Shown here: in pieces, positions 40,474 through 50,422 of the stretch | Numbering within the stretch: position 1 is the first letter of the stretch | How the letters are laid out: each line of letters begins with the position of its first letter | Origin: Trichormus_B sp936914905 | GTDB taxonomy: Bacteria > Cyanobacteriota > Cyanobacteriia > Cyanobacteriales > Nostocaceae | Direction: 5' to 3' (one strand) | Assembly: GCF_039871975.1 (NCBI RefSeq) | Contig: NZ_JBDPLL010000001.1 | DNA: 64,000 nucleotides | The notes under the pieces: generated by a model | What the model was told of the DNA's origin: nothing | The model's input: the letters and a program-made list of their open reading frames with translations, nothing else | Databases searched by the model: none | Program-made: the position numbers and the translations under genes

Positions 40474-42340
40474 TCATTCTATTGGCATGATAGCTGAAGC
40501 GGCAGGTTCAAAAATAAAGTCAGATGCTTTAGAAAAAGAATTAGCTACCTTACTAACTGGATTTGGTTCGTATATATATTCAACTTGTAAATACTGGGAT
40601 AAGATTCTGAGAATTTCTTGGTAGAGGAATGGTTTGCTTAGAAAACCATCACAGTCAACTTCTAAAGTTGTTCGACGCTGTTCTATGAAAGCACTTGCGA
40701 TCAAAGCAATGATTTTTGTATGAGTTTGTATTTGCCCAATGGTTAATTCTTGTTCCTGATGGCGAATTTGTCGAGTACCTTCATAGCCGTCGAGAACAGG
40801 CATCTGCATATCCATAAAGATTAAGTGTGGTTGCCATTGTTGCTACAGTGCGATCACTTCTTCTCCATTTTCAGGTCCCTGTACTTCAAAACCTAATTGC
40901 ATCAAGATTTGGTTCAGTAGTAAGCGATTGGCTGAATTATCTTCCACAATTAGAATTAGATAGTTCCGTCCAGGAGCAATACTAACTGCACCATCAATGG
41001 GAATTATGGAATTAGAACTTATAACTCCCTCAGCTAATGCAAGCTGAATATAAAAGGTACAACAACTGCCTTGACCTAGTGTGCTTTGAACCGTAATTTC
41101 ACCACCTATCAATTGCACAAACTTCTGACTGATCCGTAAGCCTAAACCTGTTCGTTCCTTTGATTTTTCTCCAGAAGAATTTCCTGAAATACCAGAAATA
41201 AATCACCAAATTCTTCTGGAGCAATGCCAAATCCAGTATCTTCAACCTCAAAGCAGAGAGGATGGGAGGGTGTAGGAGGAGAGATGATTGTTTCTTCTAT
41301 GAGCCTCTGTTCCGCTGTTTCCCTGCCTCCTGTCACTGCTCTTACTTGCATTTTTACACTGCCTTTGTCGGTAAATTTGATGGCATTTCCCAGCAAGTTA
41401 ATGAGTACCTGAGGCAGTTTGTTTTAATCGGTTTTGATGTAATGAGGTAAAGTTAGATCACAGTCAAAATTTAGTTTTAAGCCTTTTGATTGTGCTTGAA
41501 GTTGGAACATGGCTTCCAGACTGCGGAGCAATTGGTGTAAATCAAACTCTATTTTCGAGAGTGTAACCCTTCCAGCTTCGATTTTTGACATCTCCAGAAC
41601 ATCGTTAATCAGTGCTAGTAGGTATTCGCTACTTTGGTTAATGATTTCAATATAACGTTGATGATTAATGCTGAGGGATTTATCCTGCTGCATCAACTGA
41701 GTAAAGCCGATGAGTAAAGCCGAGAATAGCGTTGAGGGGGTACGCAACTCATAGCTCATGTTGGCGAGAAATTCGCTTTTAGCTCCGTTAGCAGCATCGG
41801 CAGTTTCTTTAGCCTGTTTGAATTCCTCAGCTTATTGTTGAGTTCAGGCAAATAGTTCTGCTTGTTGTACTGCGACTCCCAACTGATTGCCAATTTGGGA
41901 GACAATACTGATTTCTGCTTCTTGCCACTCTCGAGGAGCGTCATTTTGATAAACTGCTAACAAGCCCCAGAGTTTTTACTACAGAAGATGGGGGTAATGA
42001 TATAAGCTCGTGCTTGTAATTGTTGGAGAATATTAGACCTCTTACAGAATTAATTTTATGTTATAATTAGAGGTAACCTTTTTTCTAGCCAAAACTTATA
42101 GTTACACGGTTATGTTTGAATTAGCGAGCCCAAAGAACACCAAAAATACATAAAATCTGAACCTCTCTATCATACCACAGAAACAATTTTGCAAGAAGTC
42201 TATTAAGATAGTATGGTTCAAAATTCTTTGTGTAAATATCGTTGACGCAACAATAGCTGTTTTTCTGGCGATAAATGCCGCCTTGGGTGTCTTGTAAATA
42301 GGTATCACTGCTTAGTAGTTCTGAACTGCTGATTTGAGTG
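40474..42340 (-). pseudogene. GAF-histidine kinase-receiver hybrid protein, broken
   Basis: Order from 42340 downward: GAF-like sequence (VNDIYTKNFEPYYL near 42200), a second GAF start (IGNQLGVAVQQAE-type, near 41880), HisKA (NMSYELRTPSTLFSALLIGF; H of the usual SHELRTP is Y), HATPase (NAIKFTDKGSVKM, EVEDTGFGI), then two receivers: NYLILIVEDNSANRLLLNQI near 40950, and MDMQMPVLDGYEGTRQI near 40800. Frames change or stop at about 41945, 41760, 41425, 41140 and 40840. The phosphorylatable His is lost, confirming loss of function. The upstream end is cut by the ISAzo13-like element at about 42346. Confidence 0.8.
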
Positions 42341-42345
42341 GTGAT

Positions 42346-42735
42346 ACAATAAGGAAACTGGGTTAAATAAGATGTAAGAGTGCCAATAAGATCTATACCC
42401 TAGAAGGGTAGATAGAGAACTGGTAGATGATGGGCCCTGACCCTGGTGAAATTGAAGTTAAAATGCAACGATACTATAAGTCTTTGTCAGAGAAGGATGG
42501 CCGGATATGGGCGGCGATTGAAGCCCTAAAAGTAGGGTAGGGCAGCCAGGCATAGATCCGCGGCTTGTTCTTATACCATCACGAAACCTGAAAGTTGGGC
42601 TTGGGGGAACTTGAGGAAGAAAAGGTGGTTGAGTAGGAGGGGATTCCTCAACCCGGACGTTAAGAGAAGTCAGCCTTTGAGAGGATTGCCTCCTGAGAAG
42701 AGGGGTTTTTAGGAGTGTTGGAGCCGCACACAGCC
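42346..42735 (+). mobile_element. ISAzo13-like element, left half
   Basis: Second copy of the 5' half seen at 22126-22513, plus orientation, ending at an assembly gap: same left end (AATAAGGAAACTGGGTTAAA), PGEIEVKMQRYYKSLSEKDG and WAAIEALKVG, then frame breaks. Confidence 0.78.
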
Positions 42736-42835
42736 NNNNNNNNNNNNNNNNNNNNNNNNNNNNNNNNNNNNNNNNNNNNNNNNNNNNNNNNNNNNNNNNN
42801 NNNNNNNNNNNNNNNNNNNNNNNNNNNNNNNNNNN
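42736..42835. other. assembly gap (100 N)
   Basis: 100 N between two oppositely oriented ISAzo13-like 5' halves. The missing length is unknown. Confidence 0.95.
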
Positions 42836-43175
42836 CTCAGGAGGCAATCGTCTCAAAGGCTGATTCCCTCAACCTCTGGGTTGGTGAATACCCTCCTGGT
42901 CAATCACCTTTTCTTCCTCAAGTTCCCCCAACCCCAACTTTCAGGTTTCGTAATGCCATAACAGCAAGCTGCAAATCTATGCCTGCCCAACCTACCCTAC
43001 TTTTAGGGCTTCAATCGCCGCCCATATCCGGCTATCCTTGTCTGACAAAGACTTATAGTATCGTTGCATTTTAACTTCAATTTCACCAGGGTCAGGGCCT
43101 ATCATCTACCAGTTCTCCATCTACCCTTCTTGTGTATAGATCTTATTGGCACTCTTACACCTTATTGGTGATCGC
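42836..43175 (-). mobile_element. ISAzo13-like element, inverted left half
   Basis: Reverse complement of the same 5' half as 42346-42735, ending near 43175 where homology to the other copies stops (AATAAGGTGTAAGAGTGCC on the minus strand). So two element starts face each other across the gap. Confidence 0.78.
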
Positions 43176-43242
43176 CAGTACCACTCTAGTGAAATCGCTA
43201 TACTATCTGTGGGAGTTGTATTTTTTATTGATTACCATAATT

Positions 43243-44118
43243 ATGTCTTTACTTAAAACCCGACTAATTGGTTTAAAAGCTGACTCATTCCGCCATCCTC
43301 TGGACTTGGAAGCAACGAAAACTCTCAAGCAAATTCCAGGGATAGATATGATGGTGCGAAATTGGCTAGGACCAATGGCTGAACAGGTTTTTTATTTAGA
43401 AAATATTGCTTCTAGTATTTTGGTAGGTGAAAAGCAATTACCTGATTTACACAATTTATTATTAGAAGCTTGCAAAACTCTAGATATTGAGCCACCACAG
43501 TTATATGTCCGCCAACATCCTACGCCTAATGCTTATACATTTGCAATGCGTGGTAAACAGCCTTTTGTGGTTCTGCACACTTCCTTAATTGATATTCTCA
43601 CACCAGAGGAAATTCAAGCTGTAATTGCCCATGAGTTGGGACATCTCAAATGTGACCACAGCGTTTATTTAACACCTGTGAATTTATTAGTCTTAGCCGC
43701 AGCAATTTTACCTAATGTCGGTGCTTTTGTAGCTCAAGCATTACAGGCACAATTATTAGAATGGGTACGTTGTGCTGAGTTTACCTGCGATCGCGCCGCT
43801 TTGTTAGCTACCCAAAACCCCAAAGTTGTCATGTCAGTATTAATGAAGTTAGCCGGTGGTTCTCCCACCTTAGCACCTAAGCTGAATCTTGATGCCTTTG
43901 TTGCCCAAGCGCATGCTTATGATGACATCAGCAAAACCGAACTTGGAGTCATGGTAAAAGAAGTCCGCACCGCCCAATTAAGTCATCCAGTACCAGTATT
44001 ACGAGCCAGGGAAATTGACCGTTGGAGTAGTAGTTTAGAGTACCAGAAATTACTGCAAAATCACGGTTTTAATGACAAGATTGAAAGCGCACCCAAAGGC
44101 GGATGGCGCAATTGGTAA
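43243..44118 (+). CDS. M48-family (HtpX/Ste24-like) zinc metallopeptidase
   Basis: 291 residues. Zinc motif HELGH at 130-134, third-ligand region (EFTCDRAALL) near 180, a membrane segment between them (LVLAAAILPNVGAFVAQAL), and conserved YVRQHPTPNAYTFAM before the active site. M48 peptidases act in membrane-protein quality control. The start MSLLKTRLIG at 43243 is preferred; a longer frame from 43132 begins inside the adjoining insertion sequence. Intact although an IS end lies only about 70 bp upstream, so its native promoter may have been displaced. Confidence 0.88.
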   Translation: MSLLKTRLIGLKADSFRHPLDLEATKTLKQIPGIDMMVRNWLGPMAEQVFYLENIASSILVGEKQLPDLHNLLLEACKTLDIEPPQLYVRQHPTPNAYTFAMRGKQPFVVLHTSLIDILTPEEIQAVIAHELGHLKCDHSVYLTPVNLLVLAAAILPNVGAFVAQALQAQLLEWVRCAEFTCDRAALLATQNPKVVMSVLMKLAGGSPTLAPKLNLDAFVAQAHAYDDISKTELGVMVKEVRTAQLSHPVPVLRAREIDRWSSSLEYQKLLQNHGFNDKIESAPKGGWRNW

Positions 44119-44153
44119 ATACAGGTGACAGGAAAGCAGGCGAAGTGCAAGAC

Positions 44154-45267
44154 ATGAACTCACCCATAAACTTATTTGAATATGAAGAACTAGCAAAATA
44201 ACATCTTTTACAGATGGCTCTTGATTATTACAGCAGTGGTGCGTAGGATGAAATATCCTTGCAGGATAATCGTGCTGCTTTTTCACGAGTTAAACTCCGT
44301 CCTAAAATGCTAGTGGATGTGAGTGAGATTAACCTGACAACCAAAGTTTTGGGTACATCTTTGCAATTAGCAAGGGTAATTGCACCCATGGCTTTTCAAT
44401 GTCTTGCACATCCTGAAGGGGAAATTGCTACAGCCTCCGCTGCGGCTTCAGCAGGTGTAGGCATGGTGTTGAGTACATTGTCTACCAGTAGTTTGGAAGA
44501 AGTTGCGACAGTTTCCAATAGTTTGCAATTAGTTTCAGCTTTACATCCACAAAGATAGGGGTTTAACTCATGCTTTGCTAGAAAGAGCCTACACGGCAGG
44601 TTATCAAGCACTGTGTTTAACTATCTATGCGTCGGTCTTGGGAAAGCGAGAACAAGATCAACGCAATAAATTTACCTTACCGCCTGGTTTGCATCCTGCT
44701 AATTTAACCAAGATATCAGGATTAGACATTCTTCATGCCCAGAGAGAATCTGGGTTATTGACCTATTTTCCCCAACAAATTAACCCTGCGCTGACTTGGA
44801 AAGATTTGGAATGCTTGCAGTCTCTGGGTCCGCTACCATTGGTATTGAAAGCGATTTTACGGGGTGATGATACAGTGAGGGCGCTAGAATATAGCGCTTA
44901 ATGGATTGTGGTTTCTAATCGTGGTGGTAGACAATTAGATGGTGTGATCGCATCCTTAGATGCCCTACCGGAAATCATAGCAGCAGTAGACAGTAGAGCA
45001 GAAGTCCTATTAGATGGAGGTATACGTCGCAGTACAGACATCCTCAAAGCCTTAGCCATCGGCGCAAAAGCTGTCTTCATCGGTCGCCCTGTCTTATGGG
45101 GATTGGCGGTATCTGGAAAAACAGGAGTATCTGAAATCATCTCCCTACTCAAAGATGAGTTAAACACCGCCATGGCAGTGAGCGGCTGTGCTAATTTGCA
45201 GGATATTGATTCAACTTTGTCGACACTCCCACGGCTATTAAAACATTGCTTAGGTCGTTTTAATTAA
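44154..45267 (+). pseudogene. FMN-dependent alpha-hydroxyacid oxidase (lactate/glycolate oxidase family), broken
   Basis: Sequence covers the family from start (MNSPINLFEYEELAK) to end (FIGRPVLWGLAVSGKTGVSEI). Lesions: TAA 44199-44201 and TAG 44244-44246 in frame; a frameshift near 44530, just before YIHKDRGLTHALLERAYTAG (canonical WFQLYIHKDRGLT); and TAA 44899-44901. The substrate-binding motif usually SNHGGRQLDG is SNRGGRQLDG, so the catalytic His is also gone. Heterocystous cyanobacteria use this enzyme as lactate oxidase, an oxygen consumer. Clearly non-functional here. Confidence 0.85.
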
Positions 45268-45720
45268 AAGCCGTGGGATTCTTCTTGCATCTTGGGAATT
45301 CCAATGAATTTACCCTCAACAAGCACTTGACTCTCTGCCCAAGGGCTGCATCCTCTCTTTGGAGGACGACTTGTGCGGCTGCAACATCTCTGTCTGTTTG
45401 ATAGCCGCAATAAGCCCAAACATGAACACGCTCTGACAAGTCTTTTTACCCGTTTCAGCACAGTTGGGGCCAATTTGACTTGTCTTTCTACTATCAACTT
45501 TTTGGAAATAGATCCCACGTTTAAAGCAACATTGCTCAAGGATGCTGAAAAATTGACCCCATCCGGCATCTAAACAGTGCTTGCCTAGGATTCCTCTAGG
45601 CAAGCCAACTATCTTGAATCTAGGGAAGCCCTGATTACTTTCCCACATTAATACAAAGGCTTGCTCATTGATAATTTGTCCCCAATCCCTAAATAAATCT
45701 AAATACCTGTTGCCAAAATA
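45268..45720 (-). pseudogene. IS200/IS605-family TnpB C-terminal remnant
   Basis: Minus-strand pieces, in two frames: DAGWGQFF, RGIYFQKVDSRKTSQIGPNC, ERVHVWAYCGYQTDRDVAAAQVVL. These are the RuvC-III/zinc-finger end of TnpB (CxxC...DRDxNAA). The second zinc-finger Cys pair is partly lost. No TnpA seen. It ends about 35 bp before tRNA-Leu. Confidence 0.75.
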
Positions 45721-45755
45721 AAAAAATAGGCTACACTTACAATAGTTAAAATCAA

Positions 45756-45837
45756 GGGCAAGTGGCGGAATTGGTAGACGCACCGCACTCAAAATGCGGC
45801 ACCGAAAGGTATAGGAGTTCGATTCTCCTCCTGCCCA
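45756..45837 (+). tRNA. tRNA-Leu (anticodon CAA)
   Basis: 82-nt class II tRNA: acceptor GGGCAAG/CCTGCCC (one A-C mismatch), D-arm GGCGGAATTGGTAGACGC, anticodon stem CCGCA/TGCGG with loop CTCAAAA (anticodon CAA), short variable arm, T-arm GGAGTTCGATTCTCC. CCA is not encoded. A Tn7-like remnant begins about 18 bp after it. Confidence 0.93.
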
Positions 45838-45899
45838 CTTTGAAAAACTTTTGTTTGTCGGCAAATCACCTTGTCATTGGAATAATAGCTTTGTCGCAA

Positions 45900-45953
45900 C
45901 GGCAAGCTTATGCTTCCAATTCAATTGGGCTCGGTAAAGTTATGCTTCAAGTT
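45900..45953 (+). repeat. two TnsB-site-like 22-bp repeats, tRNA-Leu side
   Basis: CGGCAAGCTTATGCTTCCAA at 45900 and CGGTAAAGTTATGCTTCAAG at 45932, matching the four copies at 49516-49692 in the same orientation. Confidence 0.7.
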
Positions 45954-46075
45954 AATTCTAGCAAGTTTAGATTAGGTAAAATACAGGTTAGAGGTACACC
46001 ATTTCTCCGTCTCTAGCCTGTATTACATCCAAGATAGGGAAGAGTTCTAATACCAAATTCAGATTAGATATAAAT

Positions 46076-47360
46076 TTAGACTCCAAGTTCACGTGGTGTT
46101 TTGTCTAAAAATGTACGGACTTGCTGATTGATATCTAAAATGACCCGGATTAGCCATTAGTTCAGATACATGAGACTTCTGTAGTATATTCTCCTTGGTG
46201 ATGCAGTTTAATCACAATTTGTTGAACTTCCTTGCATGACTACTCTATTTTACTGATGTGACAAGCTTTCCTATAAATAAGGTATCTGGCTGAAATTTTC
46301 TTGTTTAGATCTGGATAAGTTGTTAACAATTGTCTGCTTATCATATTCTATCCGTATACAAACCTCTTTCATGCTTCGTGGTGGATCCTCTTCACTTGCA
46401 AGGACTGCTAGTAAAAAATCTTTGACTCGATTAGAGTCTAATAATTTTGAGGTGTTCTTAGTGTGCGTGAAGATATTAAATATCTATGTAGTATATTTAT
46501 GTAATAATTATTACATGGATCATGTGTATTAAGAAAGTCTAGGAAAGAAATTTCAAGGCGATAGCAGATTTTTAATAGCATATCCAGGAGTGTTAGAGCG
46601 TTTTTAGTTTGCCACATCCACAAAGTGTTCTTCGGTATTCCTATTAAGCTGCCTGCTAGTCTCCTTGAACAGGTAGAAAAACATGATAGAGATTATGGGA
46701 TCCCGACTCAGAACAAAAGGCACGAAACAAAGAGTTTTCCAGGAAGGGTATTGTTGTTGAACACGTCATTAGACTTGTCAAGATATTCCGGGTAGCTCAA
46801 CAAAGATTTCCCCTGAATTCCCGAATTTACGAACAAGTAATTCTTAGTATTTGTGGTTTAGTCACATTGAGAATTCGTTCATTAGTTTTGCCAATTTAAT
46901 AAATGTTATGGATATGAGGTCAGTTATGAATTAGTCATCAACATCTTCATGGATAGTAACTGATAGGAACTATTCCCAACCCTGATTCTTTCCTTGGCTC
47001 TTTACTAATCTTAATACTATGGAAAGCCAGACACAGACTCCTTTGTAAATTTTCCGCCGTCTCTAGTAATTGAAGTGCTTGAACTAAACCTTGTGCCATA
47101 TTTCCTGTACTGTTCACAGCCGTTGCACACTCGAAAAACGCAATCCCCTGCTAGTAATATTTCTGATACATTCCCTCTTAGCAAGTGAGACAATTGCTCT
47201 GACAATCAACACGCTAGGAAGTACATTGTGAGATTGAGAAAGGCAAGCGATATAGCCTGTCAAACTTTCCACGTAATGTGTCCCAATTCCAAGAGATTTT
47301 AGTTGATATAGGTTACTATACTTAGGTATACAAGGCTTTTGTAAATACCATCAATTGTAT
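46076..47360 (-). pseudogene. second TniQ/TnsD-like gene, split by an IS fragment
   Basis: N-terminal piece (47340 downward): SNLYQLKSLGIGTHYVESLT, GYIACLSQSHNVLPSVLI, matching the TniQ start, then after a frameshift NSTGNMAQGLVQALQLLE. C-terminal piece (about 46225-46076): IVIKLHHQGEY, VSELMANPGHFRY and VRTFLDKTPRELGV before TAA, resembling the C-terminal helix-turn-helix of TniQ/TnsD. An IS5-like fragment (about 46648-46970) separates them; 46230-46640 is unassigned. TniQ/TnsD proteins select the target site. It follows the first TniQ on the same strand. Confidence 0.68.
46648..46973 (+). mobile_element. internally deleted IS5-like transposase fragment (copy A)
   Basis: Plus-strand pieces LPASLLEQVEKHDRDYG and VEHVIRLVKIFRVAQQRFPLNSR, SICGLV.LRIRSLVLPI: end of the HTH region joined directly to the C-terminus of a DDE_Tnp_4-type transposase, with the catalytic core missing. 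Nearly identical to 61380-61709, including the same deletion junction. Confidence 0.75.
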
Positions 47361-47447
47361 GTAATTCCCACATTTACTTCTAAGTTTTTTTATATTGAGT
47401 AAATTAATTGCGTATGAGGAATTTCTTTTTCATTAGAAAGTATTTTA

Positions 47448-48296
47448 TTATTCCCAGCCGAATTCATACCTAATCTCCTTAACTAATGTAGCTATGTTGC
47501 TACTTGCAATTATATTGCCGTAAGCAGAAAGAGTTTCATGAATTTTTCTTTGAGGTAGTGGAGATAAAGTTGCTGCAGCAGCGATTAAATCTCCAAGATT
47601 TTGTGTAACCTAATCTTGCCACTCAATTTCAGTTTCTTGTAGTTGTATAGGTTTTAAGGATACCTTCTCTTTACTCAAACCAAGCCACTCTTTACATTTT
47701 GAACAAGAACCAGGTCTTGAATTCCAATCAGATAATTTATTTTCTCTCTGAGAATATGGAGACTTGGTATAAAGATGCTGATTATGATGTACACAAACCT
47801 TTACTTTCTTAAGTGACTAAAGAAGCGGTTCATATATTATTTGTTCATTTCTATGCCAATTTTCATAGTAGATTCGACACCATGCTCTTACAGAATGAAG
47901 AAAGATTAGTTTAGGAATTCTTTCAGCCCAGTTCAGCATTGTCAGAAACTTCAAGTCATTGCGTAATGTTAATGAGTCCAAGGCATGGATCAGCTTTATA
48001 ATCCCTGTTTCTATTCCGTTTATAATTTTTGTGTGGTGAAAGAAAATTTGATCTATCCCTCCATTTTTACTTTGAAATGTGTCTTCTTCTTTAAGAAATG
48101 GTGCAAGTGCATTCTGAACTAATATACCCGTAGTTACAACATGAGTTTCAGGTAATCTAGCAATATAGCTTATTAGGCTTTCTGCATAAGGCATGCCAAC
48201 ACCAACTAGCTCTAGTGGATACAACCGACTGGGAGATAGAATATTGAGTTTTTCTAAGTTCCAAGACTCATATGCTTCAAGCTTATTCAGTTTCAT
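47448..48296 (-). pseudogene. first TniQ/TnsD-like gene, broken
   Basis: Start MKLNKLEAYESWNL overlaps the TnsC stop. TniQ signatures: SRLYPLELVGVGMPYAESLI, SYIARLPETHVV, and NDLKFLTMLNWAERIP. TAG at 47817-47819 interrupts the frame, which continues with a zinc-finger region (KVCVHHNQHLY...SPYSQRENKL...GSCSKCKEWLG) in which the usual CPxC pair is SPYS, so two metal ligands are lost. More stops follow before WE-TAA at 47448. In Tn7-like elements this protein bridges the target-recognition step to TnsC. Confidence 0.78.
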
Positions 48297-49506
48297 TTTG
48301 TTTTGCTTCCCCAATTTCATCTCGCTTAGGATTACGTTTACCTACCTACCTTTTTCTTCCCTGTGATTTTGTAATCACCTCTGCAACCTGCTCTGTATTA
48401 TTTGCTGAAGGATTTTCTAATGGAGTGGATATTTCTTCATCTAGTCCAAGAGCAAAACAGAATTGTTTATATTTGTTTGAACTTTGGGTGAGTTACTCTT
48501 TACCTTCTTGGATTTCTTTCAAAATTATTTGACTTTGGGCGACAGACGAAGCTCGTCATTGCAGATGTTCTAGAGTTAATGTTTCCGAGCCTTTGTCTAA
48601 TGCCTCCTTGAGCGTACGAGTGAGCCAGTCTTTCAGTATTCCTATACGACCAAGGCTACCTTTATAGCAGTATTCCCAATTATTGAATAAGTCTGCTTCT
48701 TCTTGTAGTGGTAGATGCTACTGGAAATTCCAAAACACATTTATGAAAAGGTCAACGTCCTCACTTAATTTGGAATTGTATCGCGGAAAATGGATGTCAA
48801 CAGTACTTCGCCTCAGTTAGGCGGTTAGGTTCCAAAATGTTAACGATTCATAAGTACTAAATATTACATGTATAAGTCCTGTTAAATTTGCAATGGAGCT
48901 AAATCAGTCCATAGTGTATGGAAGCGGACAAACACTAGCTATTTTCTGCATATGCTGGGCTTCATCAATCAGAAAGGCTTTTGGGCGACGGTATTTTAAA
49001 GCATTTTCCAAGGCTCGACGTAGTTCTGGAGCAGTCACTCTTGGCTCAAGAATAAGTTCCCCTTGATGATTACGATGAATGCCTCTAGAGCCATAATCAA
49101 CCTTATATTTAATGAGTGGTTCTTCTCAAGCAATTAAAGAATGGCTGAAATAATCTTTCCAGTTGAATTGGTTAGATTCTGTGCCAATAGCTTCAATACC
49201 AACAACTAGGATTTGACATCTATCAGTTTCTAGTTCAGGTAATGCTTGTTCTAGTAGTTTCTGCTCAACTCGCAGTCTCATCGTTGTTTTACCTATACCG
49301 CTTGGCCCATAGACGAAAATAAACGATACTCCCGCAGGTTCGTCAACATTACGCATAATTGTCTCAGTAGCTTCTATCAGCTTTGGATGAGCTATTAGGT
49401 AAGAAATAAAATACTCAAGCTTATCCTTCTTGGTTTTCTCAAGGAGCGAGCGCGGGAAACGACTTGAAATTGTTGTTATTTCCAAGGAATCCTGGTCATA
49501 AATCAT
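48283..49506 (-). pseudogene. TnsC/TniB transposition ATPase, broken
   Basis: AAA+ regulator of Tn7-like transposition. Visible: Walker A GPSGIGKTT near residue 64, Walker B AFLIDEAQH, and SIANLTGLIHVIFSTYES, then DIHFPRY and a C-terminal helical part (GSLGRIGILKDWLTRTLKEA). In-frame stops TGA 49124-49126 and TGA 48904-48906 (canonical Trp/Arg positions), a frameshift near 48820, and later stops. The end overlaps the start of the first TniQ gene, showing the original operon. Its start lies directly against the end-repeat array, where TnsB would be expected. Confidence 0.82.
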
Positions 49507-49515
49507 TTGTGACTT

Positions 49516-49692
49516 GCGGCAAGCTTATGCTTCCAATTTTTTCTCGCGGCAAAATTATGCTTCCAGTTGGTTAAAATGTTGTGCGATCACCCAATGCAGA
49601 ATTAGGGGTTATCGCCCAATGCAAAATTAGGGGTTACAGAACATGGTGCGGCAAAGTTATGGTTCTAGTAGCGCCAAGGTTATGCTTCCAGT
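49516..49692 (+). repeat. four TnsB-site-like 22-bp repeats plus a 25-bp tandem pair
   Basis: Copies start at 49516, 49546, 49648 and 49671 (core TTATGCTTCCA, one diverged as TTATGGTTCTA). Between them a 25-bp unit, CCCAATGC.GAATTAGGGGTT-like, is repeated twice (49588-49636). Immediately upstream of TnsC and about 95 bp from tRNA-Gln. Confidence 0.72.
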
Positions 49693-49786
49693 CACAATAA
49701 CAACCTCCTTACAAATCAAAATTTTTTTGAAAAAATACTTGACAGAAACCATAGGTGAACTGCTATATTATTTAAAGTTGATTTAT

Positions 49787-49858
49787 TGGGGCGTAGCCAA
49801 GTGGTAAGGCAGCGGGTTTTGGTCCCGCCATTCCTAGGTTCGAATCCTAGCGCCCCAG
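49787..49858 (+). tRNA. tRNA-Gln (anticodon UUG)
   Basis: 72-nt tRNA: acceptor TGGGGCG/CGCCCCA, D-arm GCCAAGTGGTAAGGC, anticodon stem GCGGG/CCCGC with loop TTTTGGT (anticodon TTG), T-arm CCTAGGTTCGAATCCTAGG. Followed by a terminator. Confidence 0.95.
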
Positions 49859-49867
49859 CATTACTAA

Positions 49868-49896
49868 GGGTAGATTTTTAAGTCTACCCTTTTTAG
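49868..49896 (+). terminator. rho-independent terminator of tRNA-Gln
   Basis: Perfect 7-bp stem GGGTAGA/TCTACCC with an 8-base loop, followed by TTTTT. Confidence 0.85.
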
Positions 49897-49942
49897 TTTT
49901 TCACTTTTGTCTGTGTTGTCAGAGTTAAAGATTTCTTTCTTG

Positions 49943-50422
49943 TTACTCTTCTGGTGATTTGAGAGCCTGGTCTAAAACCTGTCTAGCTTGTTCCGCTTTA
50001 TTGCGTGCTTCTTGATAACGGAGATTAGCCTGAGCAAAGTTCTTCAGAACTTTAAAACCATCCTTGAGATGGGTAATCTCTTCCTCAGTCACAGAATTAT
50101 CTGAGAATAGAACATCAACTGCTTTGCGAATTTCCAAAGCTTCAGTCCGCGTTTCCTGCACTTTCAACTTTAGTGTAGCCAAATTGCTGAGAACTTGAAC
50201 GGCTTGGGTAATGGCATCCTCACTCCTGGTATTATCAATAATTTGTTCCTTAACTTCAATTAACTGTTGGGCTCCAAATCCTTCTTCTAGTTCTGTGGGT
50301 AGGTTACCAGTTTCCATGAGTTCCATCAACTGATCCATTGCTTTTTCGCGAGCTTTAGCGGAGTCTTTACCAGAAACTGTCAAGATAATTTCTGGGCTTT
50401 GAGCGAGAGTATATTGAACCAT
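49943..50422 (-). CDS. conserved cyanobacterial hypothetical protein, helical, 159 aa
   Basis: Soluble, largely helical acidic protein; a beta-like start (MVQYTLAQSPEIILTVSGKDS) precedes about 120 residues of predicted coiled helices (KAREKAMDQLMELME, NKAEQARQVLDQAL). I do not know its function; similar short proteins are widespread in cyanobacteria. Divergent from the next gene. No membrane segment or metal-binding motif. Frame intact with normal codon use. Confidence 0.7.
   Translation of the reverse strand: MVQYTLAQSPEIILTVSGKDSAKAREKAMDQLMELMETGNLPTELEEGFGAQQLIEVKEQIIDNTRSEDAITQAVQVLSNLATLKLKVQETRTEALEIRKAVDVLFSDNSVTEEEITHLKDGFKVLKNFAQANLRYQEARNKAEQARQVLDQALKSPEE

Larger units (their letters stand above)
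45855..49705 (-). mobile_element. decayed Tn7-like transposon (TnsC, two TniQ-type genes; no TnsA/TnsB)
   Basis: Between two tRNA genes lie, in minus orientation, a TnsC/TniB ATPase remnant, a first TniQ remnant and a second TniQ remnant. Arrays of a ~22-bp repeat (consensus GCGGCAAAGTTATGCTTCCA) occur at 45900-45953 and 49516-49692, resembling TnsB-binding end repeats. Possible termini are TGTCGGCAAATC at 45855 and GTCACAATAACA ending near 49705 (TGT...ACA). No 5-bp target duplication was found, and the repeats are in direct, not inverted, orientation at the two sides, so the boundaries are tentative. TnsB should lie upstream of TnsC but is absent. No Cas genes or CRISPR repeats seen. Confidence 0.62.

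Noticed and set aside
43132..43242. Longer N-terminus of the M48 peptidase
   Set aside because: The extra residues come from the adjoining insertion sequence end, not from the gene.
48272..48532. Plus-strand frame in the TnsC/TniQ overlap
   Set aside because: Opposite-strand TnsC and TniQ sequence explains the region.
45855..49705. Assignment as a type V-K or I-B CRISPR-associated transposon
   Set aside because: No Cas12k, Cascade gene, CRISPR repeat or tracrRNA-like sequence was seen. Only TnsC and TniQ homology is supported.
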